Source: Coccinella septempunctata (lineage: Eukaryota > Arthropoda > Insecta > Coleoptera > Coccinellidae). Taken from it: a DNA stretch of 64,000 nucleotides. The number at the start of each line of letters is the position of its first letter. Position 1 is the stretch's first letter. The notes under the pieces were generated by a model. The model did no database searches. It was given only the letters and a program-made list of their open reading frames with translations, and was not told the DNA's origin. This document shows positions 1 through 12,841 of the stretch, piece after piece. The stretch lies in NCBI RefSeq assembly GCF_907165205.1, contig NC_058189.1, positions 2,978,501 to 3,042,500 of the forward strand, in the 5' to 3' direction. The position numbers and the translations under genes were made by a program.

Positions 1-537
1 TCAAAATGTTTGTCTGCTGACAATGTTCTACATTTAATTCTCGTGTCTTCTCACTGCAACTCCCGTCTGGATTCACCTTTCTCTAAAATAAGTGGATGTA
101 CCGATGGGTGAGCTCGTTATACCCGACTAACATTATTTTGCAAATTTCGAAATACGCTACAGAAACGTGCCATTCTGATGGAAACGAGGCAGGTCTCGGA
201 CGCGAATCCACTGCGAAAGCTGAACTTTCAATTTTACAGGCGGCAGTTAGTGCATCACCAGAGGGAACAGCCGCCGCAGTCAAATTGGACACGGTTGGAA
301 AACCAGATGCAGTTCCTGGTAATTTGCAGAGACCGCGTTTCAGGGGCATGATGTAATATTTCGTGAGCTCTTGGTAGAAGAGGTCAGAGTTTTCGAGGTG
401 TTTCATCAACTAGGTTCAGACGTTAGACGACAATATAATGTGTGTCTAGATTCTAGAAGTTTTGCGTGCCGAGGCATGAACATGTTATTTTACCTTAACG
501 GTAGGTTAAGGTTAAGGCGACGTTCATCTCGCATATA
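1..537. other. Unassigned sequence with a short GC-richer patch
   Basis: Open frames cross 96-356 on both strands (for example GLGRESTAKAELSILQAAVS), but there is no recognisable domain and no splice-site support. A transposon remnant or intronic DNA is as likely as an exon. Confidence 0.3.
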
Positions 538-865
538 CAGGATGAGTACAAATATTTTAACAGTAGATTCTTAAGGTCAAAAGAAACACTTTTTTACTAT
601 ACCATTTTTTCCGAATCGGCTCGGTTTGAAAGATACAGGCTGTTGAAAAACAATACCAAAATTTTTCTCAGTTCTATCTCACAAACGGTTTCATAGAATG
701 AAATGAATTTCGGAATATAGTTTTGCATTCATTTGATGAATCTTTTTCGAACACAAGATATCACCCACGTCTTCCAGTTTTCTCATTATGACTATTACAT
801 ACCATGAAAATACCAAAATTTCAAAGAATATTTGAATGTTTCGTAAAATAAAAGTATTCTTTGTA
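538..865. mobile_element. MITE family 1 copy, split by Tc1 copy A
   Basis: It starts CAGGATGAGTACAAATATT after TA, contains the family core (CGGCTCGGTTTGAAAGATAC, CAACCTGT-like and TGGAAGACGTGGGTGATATC segments in inverse), and is interrupted by Tc1 at 866. A short continuation (CTCGTATAATGCACCATTTC) resumes at 2385-2423. Confidence 0.75.
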
Positions 866-2382
866 CACTGCGCAAAAAATTTAACGCACATTATGGAAAT
901 CTCAAATCCATTCTACAACTGAAGGTGTTCTCAATGATAATTATTTTTATCAGAATTATGCATGCGTATGTTATCCACTTTCAACGGTTTTCTTCAATAC
1001 AGATGTTTTTTTCCCAGCAGGAATAAAAAAAGATGATATTATCAGATTTTGAATGTATTGGCTCTATTCTAAAATCAGTTGTTCTCGATCAATTCTAGTG
1101 ATCAATAGTTTTTCTTTCGTTTGATTTTCTACACTCGATCGCTGTGCAACGCGAAACACGCAATTTGACCCAAGAGGAATGTGCCCAAGCGGTAGTTTTG
1201 CGAGAGGAAGGGTGGACATACACAAGAATTGCAGAAAGGTTTGGAGTTTCCCATACAAGTGTGTCCAGAATGTTGCAGCGATTCAGGGAGACAGGTATGA
1301 ATGTCCGAAGACCAGGACAGGGTAGACCACGGGTAACAACTGCCATTCAAGAACGTTACTTGAGAGTTTCTTCGTTGAGACAACGGTTTGCAACCGCTCG
1401 CCTCCTTCAAATTCAGCTTGAGCAAACTCATGAGGTGCAAATTAGCACTCAGACAATAAGAAATCGCCTCAGAGAATATTTAAGGCCTCGTGTCGCGGCA
1501 AGAGACCCAGCTTTTACCCCAGCCCATTGAAGGGCGCGTTTGGATTTTGCGAGAGAGCATATCCATTGGGAAGAGGCCGATTGGGAAAGAGTTCCCTTCA
1601 CAGATGAGTCTAGATTCTGCCTCTACCATTGTGCTCGACGTTCCCTTGTATACAGACGTCCACATGAAAGATATGCTCAGTGCAATTTCCTGAATACTAC
1701 TGGTTTCGGGGGAGGATCGATTATGGTATAGGGTGGAATATCTTTGACTGCTCGCACAGACCTAGTGGTCGTTGATAATGGAGCTATGAATGCTGATAAG
1801 TATATAAGGAACATTCTCGAAGAGCATGTAGTGCCATTTGCCCCATACATTGGTGAAAATTTCATTTTTATGGACGATAATGCCAGACCCCATCGTGCGC
1901 GCATCGTTCAGGAGTACCTTGAAGAGGTTGAAGTCCCTCGAATGGAATGGCCAGCAAGAAGTCCAGATCTCAATCCGATTGAGCAGGTTTGGAACAACCT
2001 CAATAGAAGGCTGAGAAGTTCAGAAAATCATCCAGCTACTCTCAATGATTTAGGAATCCAACTCGGAGAAATCTGGGAAGGATTAGATCAGAACATTTAA
2101 AGATCACTCATTTTGAGTATGAACCGTCGTTGCCGAGCTGTAATTAACGCAAGGGGTGGAAATACCAAGTATTAAATCACTTATCAGCATTTCAGTATTT
2201 TGAAAATTGTTCATTTCTCTTCTTTCACATAAGATTCGGTGAAATCCTGAATTTTTCTTCCATTTATTGTGTCTTGTTTCGTTCAAAACCTTCCCGAGAG
2301 AATATAAAAAGGAAATCAATGTAGAATTAACTTTCATTAAAATTGAGATTTTCAGAATGTGCGTTAATTTTTTTGCGCAGTG
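866..2382 (+). mobile_element. Tc1 element copy A, dead transposase
   Basis: The element is 1,517 bp with inverted repeats starting CACTGCGCAAAAAAT, flanked by TA (864-865, 2383-2384). The transposase reads from 1144 to 2172, where the usual ATG has become GTG. In-frame stops occur near 1528, near 1729 and at about 2098. HTH domains, FTDESRF (D1), FMDDNARPH (D2) and SPDLNPIE (E, 34 residues on) identify DD34E Tc1. It is inserted within a MITE-family copy (538-865). Confidence 0.9.
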
Positions 2383-2423
2383 TATTTTCTCGTATAATGC
2401 ACCATTTCCGAGTAATTTGATGC

Positions 2424-3206
2424 CTACCATTTCATTGATGGAGCAAAACTTGCTAGAGTTGGACAACTTTCCTCAAAATTTTTTCCCATCAAATGGTTTA
2501 CTGTTAATCACCATTTCCAGTTCATGTAAAGATAATTAGAATGTTTTTGTTGTGTGCTCTTGCTCTTATTGTTTCTATCAGGTCGTTTCTCCGACCAACA
2601 AACCAAAAAACTTGATTAGAATCCTAACGTATCCCAATACAGAGCTCTTACTCCATAAACCAGTGATCTTTTTGCGTTGAGACTGGTCTCTCTCATTCTG
2701 AGTCGTTCGAAATAGACGAGTAGAGATATAGCTGCCAGACAATTCAGATGAGGAGAAAAAGACGAGGCCGATCGACGTTTTCAAGCCATTTAATAGGCAG
2801 TAAAGACAAATTGCGAGGGAAGAAAGACAGCGTACAACGGAACCCGTGTGATGAAGTTGTAATACTTGCCGCAAAGCAACTACGAATTATGAATTTTCTG
2901 CTCCGCTTTATCCCCATGTTTTCAGGAAAATATTGCTGAGCGTAAATGCCATGTTACGGTCATGGTTGTGGGACCTAAATCTTGTATTATTGTTCAATTC
3001 CACTCATTATATTTTTGCTTCGAGCATCGAGCATGGAAGAGATAAGCATTCCTGCAAGACTTCACGGTTAAAAAAAAAACGAATAAAATATCAGGATATT
3101 TGGCGCCCGCAGGAGTAAAGACAAACGAACAGACATACGGACTGTCACACCCTGTATATCGTAAACTATCAACATTTGTACAAAGCGAGTGAAGTTTTTT
3201 ATAACC
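2424..3206. other. No gene seen
   Basis: AT-rich sequence without recognisable coding content. It ends at the TA target of mariner copy A. Confidence 0.5.
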
Positions 3207-3208
3207 TA

Positions 3209-4474
3209 CGAGTATGTATTGATATGATATCCCGTTCCATGCATAAAAAAATATTGCGTTACTATAGCAACGAACAATAACCCATTAGAAGTGTCAGTGT
3301 GAAGTTTGAGGTCAAAAAAGTAAACCAGAGTTACGCAATAGATTAAAAGAAAGAAGATGTCCACCGAAATCGTGAAAATCGATAAATTGGAGTATCGAGC
3401 CATCATCAAGTACCTGTATTTAAAAGGGTAAAGAGGTAAGCAGATTTACGAAGATATGCTTAATACCCTTGGTGATCAATGTACTTCGTATGCGACCGTG
3501 AAAAATTGGACTGCAAGCTTCGAAAGAGGTAAATTTTCCATTGAAGATGATGACCGATCGGGAAGGCCAGTTTCTGTATTAGTCCCCAAAAATAAAGATG
3601 CAGTTCATAACATGATTTTATCAGATCGTCGAATTGGTCTAAAACGGATATCTAAAACACTGAATATTTCATACGAACGCGTTTATCATATAGTTCTCGT
3701 CAATTTGGACATGAGAAAAATTGCTGAAAATGGATCCCCAAATGTTTGAATGTTGACCAAAAACGTGCAAGGGTAGAAGCATCGCGTTCGTTCTGTGCTC
3801 GATTTGGAAACGATGTAGACTTCTTAAACCGAATTGTTACTATGGATGAGACTTGGGTACATTTCTACGATCCAGAAACAAAGCAACAATTGATGGAATG
3901 GCGACACTCTGGTTCTCCAAGACCTAAGAAGTTTCGTGTCCAAAAATCTGCTGGGAAAGTTCTTGCTTCAGTTTTTTGGGATTGCCATGGAGTAATCATG
4001 ATTGATTTTTTGGATAAGGAGATTACTATTCGACATTACTGACCACTCTACGGGAAAAAATTGAAGAGAAAAGACGCGGAAAGCTATCCAGAGGTGTTTT
4101 GTTTTTGCAGGACAACGCCCCTGCACACAAATCTCATGTTGCATGCAAAAAATTCGTGATTTAGGTTTTGAATTACTAGAACACCCCCCTTATTTACCAG
4201 ATTTGGCTCCATCCGACTATCAGCTCTTTCCTCAACTGAAAAATAGTTTAAAAGTTCATAAATTTTCTTTCAACGAGGAGGTAATAAAAGCTGTGGAGGT
4301 CTGGTTTGCAGAGCAAGAAGAAACATTTTTTTTGAAAGGTCTAGAGACGTTGCAGGATTGCTGTAATGAATGTACTCAATTAAGAGGAGAATATGTTGAG
4401 TATAAAATATTTTGACATTGAAATTTTGTTTAGTTCTATAGTAGGCTAAGAATTTTTCAATATATCCTCCCTCG
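3209..4474 (+). mobile_element. Mariner (DD34D) copy A, dead
   Basis: The element is 1,266 bp between TA dinucleotides (3207-3208, 4475-4476), with ends like CGAG...CTCG. The transposase starts at ATG 3359 (MSTEIVKI), meets a stop at about 3429 (KGLRG changed to KG-stop-RG), and has later frameshifts at about 3735 and 4030. MDETWVHFYD, LQDNAPAHKSH and LPDLAPSDYQLF give D, D and D with 34 residues between the last two, as in irritans-type mariners. Confidence 0.9.
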
Positions 4475-4814
4475 TACATCTCATCTGATTCCAAACGGAA
4501 GCGAAAGCCGGAATCAAAGAATCAGTAAAGGTTTTTCTAACCTACTATCATTCATAATTTGAAGAGATGAAAAGTGAGATCTGTGCATACTTCGATACTC
4601 GATAGTGTCATGAATATTTCAGATCTGAACTAGGAACGTGTAGGTGACCTGGAGTTATTCTAATTCTTATGTGACACAAACCGGTAACACTCTACCTATT
4701 CCACTTAGTTCACAATGCTACAGAGGCGTTCAGAAAGCAAATATTATGCTTCTCTTCGATGTTGCCAAACACACTTATCACTGATACGCATATTTTCGGA
4801 ATATTTATTTATAT

Positions 4815-5250
4815 ATTTCGAAATATAGTTTTACATTTATTTCATGAATCTTCTTCGAACACAAGATATCTCCTACTTCTTCCAGTGTTCTCATTATGAC
4901 CATTACGTACCATAAAAATAACAAAAATTCAAAGAACCCAACTCTTGAAACTTTGGACGCTATCTAATGAATATTTGAACGTTTTGTAAAATGAAAGTAT
5001 TCCTCATATTTTCTACTGAATACAACTCTGTTTAAAAGATCCACAGATGTTTAGTGTCACAGATTTAGCTAGTTATTCTGAAGGTAATTTTGTTTGTCCA
5101 AGGGTGGTACAGCTCATTATGAAAAATTAAAATGGCTATATCTTTTTATCAAGCCGAATCGGAAAAAATGGTATAGGAAAAAAGTGTTTCTTTTGACCTC
5201 AAGAATCTAGTGTTGAAATATTCGTACGAGACAAAGATACACCCAGTGTA
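4815..5250. mobile_element. MITE family 1 copy, partial
   Basis: Contains the family segments ending ATATTCGTACGAGACAAAGA and a degraded CACCC...TGTA terminus. The left end is lost. Confidence 0.65.
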
Positions 5251-5398
5251 TTGCGATAATACTATTCTCAATTCATTTAGAAACGAATTGTTATTCAGTT
5301 TATTATATAATTCCAGATTCATAGCCAACTCAACTCGATAATAAAAAATTTCAACCTATCTAAATAGAGCTGCACTATTGTCCTGGCATAATATTATA

Positions 5399-5936
5399 CA
5401 GGTGACAATTTAAAAACTTGCCTGGCCAAATATGTCGCTACAAGGATGTTTTCAGAGAAAATGCAGGTCAATTTTTATTCGGAGGGGGACATATTTTGAG
5501 CAGAATAGGAATAGAGGAATAGAGGGGGAGCTATCCCTCAATTGGAAGACAATAGTATTATGTAGAGGGACATATTGTTTTTCAATTGAGGTTTAGCTCA
5601 CCCTCTATTCCCTATTAAGAATTTAGGGCTGACAACCCCTACATCTTAGATTGAGGAGATTTTGGCTTACAATTCTGCTAGAAACATGTCCCCCTCCAAA
5701 TAAAAATTGACCTGTTCCTGCATTTTGTCTGAAAACATCCTTGTCGAGACAAAATTGGCCTTAAATTGGAATTTAAGGGTAGCAGATCCTACACCTAGGG
5801 TTCTGGAGATGTCGGCTTACAATTCTGCTCAAAATATGTCCCCCTCCCTTTAAAAATTCACCTGTTCCGGCATTTTCTCTGAAAACATCCTTGTCATAAC
5901 ATAATTGGACTGACCAGTTTTCAAATTGTCACCCTG
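5399..5936. mobile_element. Foldback MITE, 538 bp
   Basis: Ends CAGGTGACAATTTAAAAAC and AAATTGTCACCCTG are inverted. The arms share GGATGTTTTCAGAGAAAATG and its complement. The right-arm segment around TGACCTGTTCCTGCATTTTG occurs twice (about 5660-5760 and 5820-5900), so the right arm is internally duplicated. Confidence 0.7.
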
Positions 5937-7835
5937 TATAAGACGATTGCGCAATATCTACATTATTTGTTCATAATTAACTGCCTCAAATTTATGACGG
6001 AACTTGCAGCACTTCTTTCCACAGCCATATTTTCTGCTTCAATTCTCACTGAACGTGATCAATAAAATAAACGTTGCATTTTTTCGTACCCACTTCTTTA
6101 TCGATTTCACATCTTCACTCGAGGCCTCTATTGCATTCGAATAGAAACCAGTTTTCAGGATTGAGTGGGTGAACAACAGATTCTTGTGTCGATATCAGGA
6201 TCGGAATAGTCGTTACAGTCCATCTTCTTGATCCTCCGTTCCTCTTTGCAACCAACAATGTTATTTCTTACACCATGGAATATTCTTCTGATAACTGTCA
6301 TTGATGATGTATTTTTCGTGATTAAGGTGCTTCTCCCTTACCGTAATAACGATATAAACAATATAATCTTAACTGTAGTCGATTGCGAGGTTCAAGATTG
6401 TAAATTATTTTACCAAAAAAAGAAAATCAATCAGTACTTCAGTGAGAATGTGAAGAAGAATTAACATCATTATGTGATTTTACCTGAATGTTAGGACCTT
6501 ACAAAAATCTTTCTGTGTATGTAAATGAATGGACAAATAGAGAAAACCTTCAAGACAGGGGTCAGTCAACCCCTCAAGATTCTTGAGGGGGTTGTTGATA
6601 CATCCACTAATTCGTTTGTTAGCAACCCATAATTGCACCACCTATTTAAGGCGAGATAGGAAATTTCCAGAAAATATCCCATTTTTTCAATATCATCATC
6701 GAGTATTAAACCTCAAATTACCTCAATGCTACCATTGTACCTTGATCGCTGTGCAGGTTGGCAGATTTCACAGAAAGAGTAAAAGACTCACTCACAAAAG
6801 CTGTTTTGTTTATCGCTTATACAGTGAGTCTTTTACTCGTACAAATATTTTAGCAGTAGATTCTTGAGGTCAGAAGATACACTTTTTTTCTGCCGTAGAT
6901 TCAGGTGATTTGGGACGATTGTTGAATTCAACTTGTCATATTTTCAAAACAGTGACCTGTTTTTATCTAAAAAAGAGGTTCAAATATGCTTAATGACTCA
7001 GACTATTGATTAGGATATATACCATGCTTCAGAATTCGGATATAAATTTTGAAAAAAATAAAATATACTTGTTCCAAGTCGCCCACCGATTTGGGAGGCT
7101 TGGGACACAAGTTAAAATCTATTGATTTCTCAACTCTCAAATGAAATAGGTGACTTGGGACGTTGTATAGTTTTGAAAAATTAGAATTTGTGATTATATA
7201 GTTCAAATTCGGTAAGGAAATTAAATGATACACCCCCTATTACAACGAAAGTGAATATATTGCAACTCAAATGTATAAAAACTAAACAAGACAAGGGAAC
7301 TTTGTTTTTTTTCATTCTTTGGTGATTTCTTTGTGGAAATATCGTAAATAATAATATCCTGCGAAAAATCAGCATATTTCCTGCTGCCAATGCGCCGCTT
7401 GTATCTATTCGGCATTGTCCCAAGTCACCCTATGAAACAACAAAATAAATGAATGAGATCCGTATTGCCGTTTGATTTGTAAACAACCTTGTTTCATGAC
7501 ATATCTAATATATCCCATTATTCCACGTATCCAGAAAAAAAATTACACATGCACAAAGTGAAACACATGTACAGGACACTAGAAAGTATAAGGGCCATAA
7601 AAAAACGCGCTTTTACTCTCCTGAAATCTTTAATTTTTCCTGTCAATTCAAACGCTCTGGTCACGGCAAACTCAACAGGAATTAATTGTTAAACTAACCG
7701 AAAAGACGCTACACAATCTTATAAGTTTGTCCCTTCACTTATAAATGGTAAGAAACAAAGAAATCTGCAAGGGGGTAATTGTCCCAGGTTACAAGACTGT
7801 CCCAAGTCACCCGAATCTAACGGTACCTATACCAT
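5937..7835. other. No gene seen; one MITE end fragment
   Basis: Only a terminal fragment of MITE family 1 (about 6835-6890, ACTCGTACAAATATTTTAGC) is recognisable. GACTTGGGAC/GTCCCAAGTC motifs recur (about 6910, 7090, 7150, 7420 and 7800) in both orientations, suggesting another foldback relic. Confidence 0.45.
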
Positions 7836-8447
7836 TTTTTTCCGATTCGGCCCTGATAAACAGATAGAGCCATTTTAGGTTTTCATAATAAGCTATGGAA
7901 AAACAAAATTACCTTCAAAATAACTAGCTAAATCTGTGACACTTCACATCTGTGGATCTTTTAAATGGAGTTGTATTCAGCCAAAGTACCCAATTTTTCA
8001 AATTTCACAAATACCTTTTAATTTTTGAACATCGAATTACTCGAAAACGGTGCATTATACGAGAAAATATGAGGAATACTCTTATTTTACAAAACGTTCA
8101 AATATTCATTAGATAGCGTCCAACTTAGTTTCAAGACTTGGGTTCTTTGAATTTTTGGTATTTTCATTGTACGTAATGGTATTTGAGAAAACTGGAAGAC
8201 GTGGGTGATATCTTGTGTTCGATATAGATTCATCAAATAAATGAGAAACTATATTCCGAAATTCATTTTATTCGACACAATCGTTTGTGAGATAGAAATG
8301 AAAAATTTATAAAATTTTTATGGTTTTTCAACAGCCTGTATCTTTCAAACCGAGCCGATTCGGAAAAAATGGTATAGGCAAAAAGTGTTTCTTTTGACCT
8401 CAAGAATCTACTGCTAAAATATTTGTACGAGTCAAAGACTCACCCTG
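7836..8447. mobile_element. MITE family 1 copy
   Basis: Core of the family from CTATACCATTTTTTTCCGAT to the terminal TACGAGTCAAAGACTCACCC TG (8447). The outer left repeat is missing. Confidence 0.75.
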
Positions 8448-9333
8448 TATATCGATCTTATCTAGCTCAGGTGAAAAAATTTTCTAAATACGATTCATTC
8501 CAAGTAGATATCCAAAGAATAATAAAAGTGAAAAATTCAAAGTATCCCGGTGGAAATCTGAGGATATCATCCCCAATTTTCCAGCTATTCCTTTCCTTCC
8601 TCTAGCTACTAGCTTGACATTCATGAAATATTTGCCCATCTCTACGCCTGGCCTGATATAAAGGTTCCGAATCAGTATACCCAAGAGAAATCCCCACTAT
8701 GTATCATATTACCGGAGTACATTGATTGTCGCCCAAGTTTATGGCCTAATGGGTGTAAAGAATTATTATTTATAGCTCGGCCATAATTCACGGACTGAGA
8801 GAGCCGCAAACGGCGCAACGTGGATCTGACGCACAGATTTGACACAAAAACCATTCACGATCACCCTACGGGCCTCGCGATGGAACCTGGGGATGGAGCG
8901 ACCGTTAACAAAAGAGTGGAAAGAGAATAATATAATACATATAGATTACACCTGGTGCAAAGACCATTTGGGACAAAAACTTCCTGACCATTATTTATTG
9001 AGCATTTTGATATCGTCGAACTGTCCTCTGTTTGCTTCATTATTTCCAATCGAGTTTGAAAAATAAATTAGGACATCTCCGATACACAGGGCGTTCCACG
9101 TTGGATGACCCATTCGTTTCTAGAGAACTGATCATAATTTTGTGCTGCAAATTTGCATATTGGGGTTTCGGACTTAGTAAGTTTCTTCCTTATATAAACT
9201 GTTCCACATGAGTTAGGGATATTGACGTAAATTGCAAAAAAATATAGTCAACATAAGATTTTTGTGATGAAAATTCATATTAATATGAATTCAAGTTACA
9301 AATTAATTTTAGCCTGTAGGTCTGCAGCGTATA
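8448..9333. other. No gene seen
   Basis: Mixed-composition, apparently unique sequence. Short frames have no recognisable domains. It lies between MITE and Tc1-like elements. Confidence 0.5.
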
Positions 9334-10585
9334 CAGGGTGGTTAAGAAAAATCGAGTAAAATAACGAAATTTTATTCCCATAGAATTCAAGCATTTTAAG
9401 ACTATCAATACAATGTTTGGCCTCCACGGGCATCAATTACAGCTTGACATATTCTTTGCATATTAGACACGAGGTTGTTGAGCATTTCTTGAGGAATTTG
9501 GTTCCATAAACGGGACAGAAGCTCTCTCAGATCATTTAAGGATTCTGGGGTAGGTTGATGATCATCTAATCTTCTTTGGAGCATATCCCATGCATGTTCT
9601 ATGCAATTCAAATCTGGTGAGTGCGGAGGTATTGGAAAATGTGGAATACCAAGCTCCTCGAGCGCGGTCTAGCGTTATCGTCTAGAAATTGAAAAGTTTC
9701 ACCAATAGCAGCGTGAAAATTTGGCACAACATTGTCAATGACATGCTCCCTACAGTGTAAGGCGGTCATATTCCCAGGACAAATGTGTAGATCTGTGCGC
9801 CCGTTGAAACATATCCCGGCCCATACCATAACACTACCCCCTCGGAATGAATGGACTTCTTGGACGTAGCGACGATTACGGGGTATGCGTGGGATTGTCC
9901 ATACCCTTATTCTTCGAGAATCTGAAAATCGTCCATATCTGGATTCATCAGTGAAAAGGACACTACGCCATTGATCGTTCCAATTGATATGTTGCCTTGT
10001 CCATTCCAGTCTTTGACGCTTATGGTCACGTGTTAATGGAACTCCTCTTAATGGACGTCTAGCACCTAGATTCACCTTTCTCAAACGTCGTCTGATGGTT
10101 TCGATGGAAACTTGGACCCCATCTGCATTTTGAAGACTATTCCGTACCATTCTACATCTAAATGTAGGGTTTCTTCTCGCCAAAACGGTGATGAAACGAT
10201 CCTGAACAGGTGTTGTTTTTCGTCGCCCATCAACCCTTGGTCTTTCCAACACGGAACCTGTCTCCCTGAACCTATTCCAAAGTCGATATCACACTTTGGC
10301 TGACTTGGGGCCTTTCCCCTACAACAACCTGAGTTAGGCCACCCTGTAGCATTGCGTTAGCCCTATTAGCCTCAGCGTTTGTTAATTCACGTCTTGGCAT
10401 TTTCAGACAACTCGTTTCAAATCGAAGCCGTTGATAAACTGACTCCATTTCAAAATAAGAACATTCGTGAAGCATATGCAAAAAAACAAACTTCAGAAAA
10501 AAGGCGACTAGATGGTTTGCTTTTTTTCGAATCAGTGGGTGGTATGCATCTGAATTTATCCTTATTATTTTATCACGGAACTTAA
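9334..10585 (-). mobile_element. Second Tc1-like (DD34E) family, degraded
   Basis: Terminal CAGGGTGGTTAAGAAAAATC follows TA at 9332-9333. The transposase runs from about 10400 (MPRRELTNAEANRANAM) to 9405. It has FTDESRYGRF (D1), FLDDNARP (D2) and SPDLNCIEHAW (E), and ends AVIDARGGQTLY. Frameshifts near 10260 and 9650 break it. The distal terminal repeat is missing; LINE sequence begins at about 10588. Confidence 0.8.
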
Positions 10586-10587
10586 TA

Positions 10588-11540
10588 TGCAGACGACTGC
10601 GCACTTACCTATCGCTAGCAGCCCAGAGGATCTACAGATAATGCTGGACACCTATAAACATACGAAGCTTTAAGCCTTAGACTCAATATCGACAAAACCA
10701 AAAGCCTAGTAAGTCCGCCAGAAAGCCTTCAAACACATATCAGCCTGGAGAATGAAACCCTAGAACAGGTCGAGCAGTTCAAATACTTGGAAAGCTTCAT
10801 AAATACTAGGGCTAACCTAGACACGGAAACACTCAACCGTATCAATTCGGCATCACGGGCATTCTGGAAGCTGAAGGTCAGAGTGTTTCAAAATCACGAC
10901 CTCAGTCTGAAGACCAAGACAGCTTTTTACAAAGCAGTGGTCCTCCCAACGCTTCTTTACGGAAGCGAAAGCTGGACGCCCTACAGGCGACATATTAAAC
11001 AGCTTGAACAAACGCAACAACGTCACCTAAGACAGATGGTTCCACAAAGTTTCGAATGCAGAAGTCTTGCAACGTGCGAGTTGTACAACAATTGAGACTC
11101 AAGTAGCGAGAGCCCGACTCAGATGGAGCGGCCACATTCTGAGGATGCAAGACACAAGACAAAATAGCTCTGTATGGCGAATTGACAGAGGGAGCCCGGA
11201 AACCAGGAGGCCAGTATAAGCGGTTTAAGGATACACTACATCAATCCCTACAAACAGTTAATGCCAATCATAACTGGGAACAACTAGCGTTAGACAGATC
11301 TCAGTGAAGATCTTTGGTCCACAGCTACAATAGAGACTCGAGAAGAATACAGCGGCGGCCAGATCTGGTTGGTGACTATCCATGCCTGGAGTGTGGAAGG
11401 ATCTGTAGGTCACGGTTGGGCCTCTTCACTCACAGGAGAGCACACAGTCGCAATTAGCCATAAGAAATTATAAGTCTGTTTTTTTATGTCATTTTGTAGA
11501 TTTATTTCCGGTAACGGGATACAGCAATGAATGAATGAAT
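10588..11540 (+). mobile_element. Non-LTR retrotransposon fragment (reverse transcriptase C-terminus)
   Basis: It begins at the reverse-transcriptase active-site codons YADDCA (10588), and LRLNIDKTKS, QFKYLESFINT and LPTLLYGSESWTPYRR follow. Near 11395 there is a C-terminal zinc-finger-like CLECGRICRSRLGLFTHRRAH. Stops and frameshifts are frequent. It ends in (AATG)n at 11527-11540, typical of LINE 3' tails. It is 5' truncated. Confidence 0.8.
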
Positions 11541-12841
11541 CAAACGTCCAATCGATTATTCTCAATTGCTAGTTCTTCAATATATTCAGGAATGAAAATA
11601 TATCAGTGATTTCATTTCAGAAATTGAGTTAGTGTCAAATCATTGATCAGACAATCAAAGTTTTATGAACCCCGCTGTTAGGGTGGTTATCATATTTGAT
11701 TCTCAGTGAAATTGTTGTGATTGAAAATGATAAACCCAAGCAGCACTTGCATCCATCATTGTTTCCACCACTGTATATAGCTTCAACACATTACTCTCCC
11801 ATCTTGAAAGTCAAGAGGACTCGAAACGAAACCCCCATCACATCCGAACCCCGAAAGGGCGAAAAAGAGAGCATTTGAAGTGAACGCGAAGGGAACGAGC
11901 GGATCGAATATCAAACTTTGTGATGGCTCGCCGATTGACACTGGCAAGCTTTCAGCATGAGGGCCCCTCCGAGATAGGACCCAGTCAAGTTGGATTAAAG
12001 GGTCCGCATCGATAACGTGGATAAATTGAATTCAGATCTTTCGGGCAGATTCGGCTAGGTGAATTTTACGAAATCGTAATCGTAACAAATTGAATTTTAA
12101 TCTGACTGCAGCCAAATATGAATTTAAATGAGAATAGAGTGGTCGGGACGCGATAGCTGGCTTGACGCAAGAATAAGGATCTCCCTCGCGCCGCGGGATT
12201 AATTTTTATGCCACTGCATTATGGGATGAACGTTACTCTTTAGGAATTGCGGTGGGGCGGTGCACGACCCTCGAATACATCGCATATTATATTCATATTG
12301 GCTAGGAGGCTTAAGAGATGACTGGGGCATATCGAGTCGGAAGATGCATTATCCATTATGTGGAGAGGTGACAGGAACGGTTTCATTTGAATTTTTTGGT
12401 TCGGAAGGCCCCCTAAATAATAATCCCCTGAAATGTTTTCCTAGTAGATTATTGAGATTCTTTAAAATCAAGCGTCTTTCATGAGGGAGAATGATAGACA
12501 AATATGAAGTCCTCATTGGTGTCTTTTTCGGTAGAAGAATTTTGAACGTTGAATATTCATAGAAAAAGGGTTGTTTATGGTGAAACAACATGTGCAATTA
12601 TTCAAGAAACTGAATAGGAATGACACCCAGCTGCAGGTAATTTATAATTGAACGGTCCATTGAAATGTATGTTCTGTTAACCGTGGAGATTCATGTTGCA
12701 CAAATGTACGGAAATTTATAGTATTTTCTAAAAAATAATTGATATTCCTAGTCTCGATGGACTTTTTAATTTTTTTATAAATCTGTTCTTGTATTTTTAT
12801 TTTGTTCTTTTTGGAAAAGAACTTTATTTGAGACATATATA
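11541..12841. other. Apparently unique non-coding block
   Basis: It includes a GC-richer part (about 11880-12450, for example AGGGCCCCTCCGAGATAGGA) with no long frame and no resemblance to the repeats here. It could hold conserved intronic regulatory sequence of robo, but this cannot be tested from one genome. Confidence 0.35.

Noticed and set aside
83..409. Overlapping open frames on both strands, possible small gene
   Set aside because: No domain, no supporting splice sites and no neighbouring exons; noted only as unassigned sequence.
1144..2172. Functional Tc1 transposase in copy A
   Set aside because: The start codon is GTG and several in-frame stops are present.
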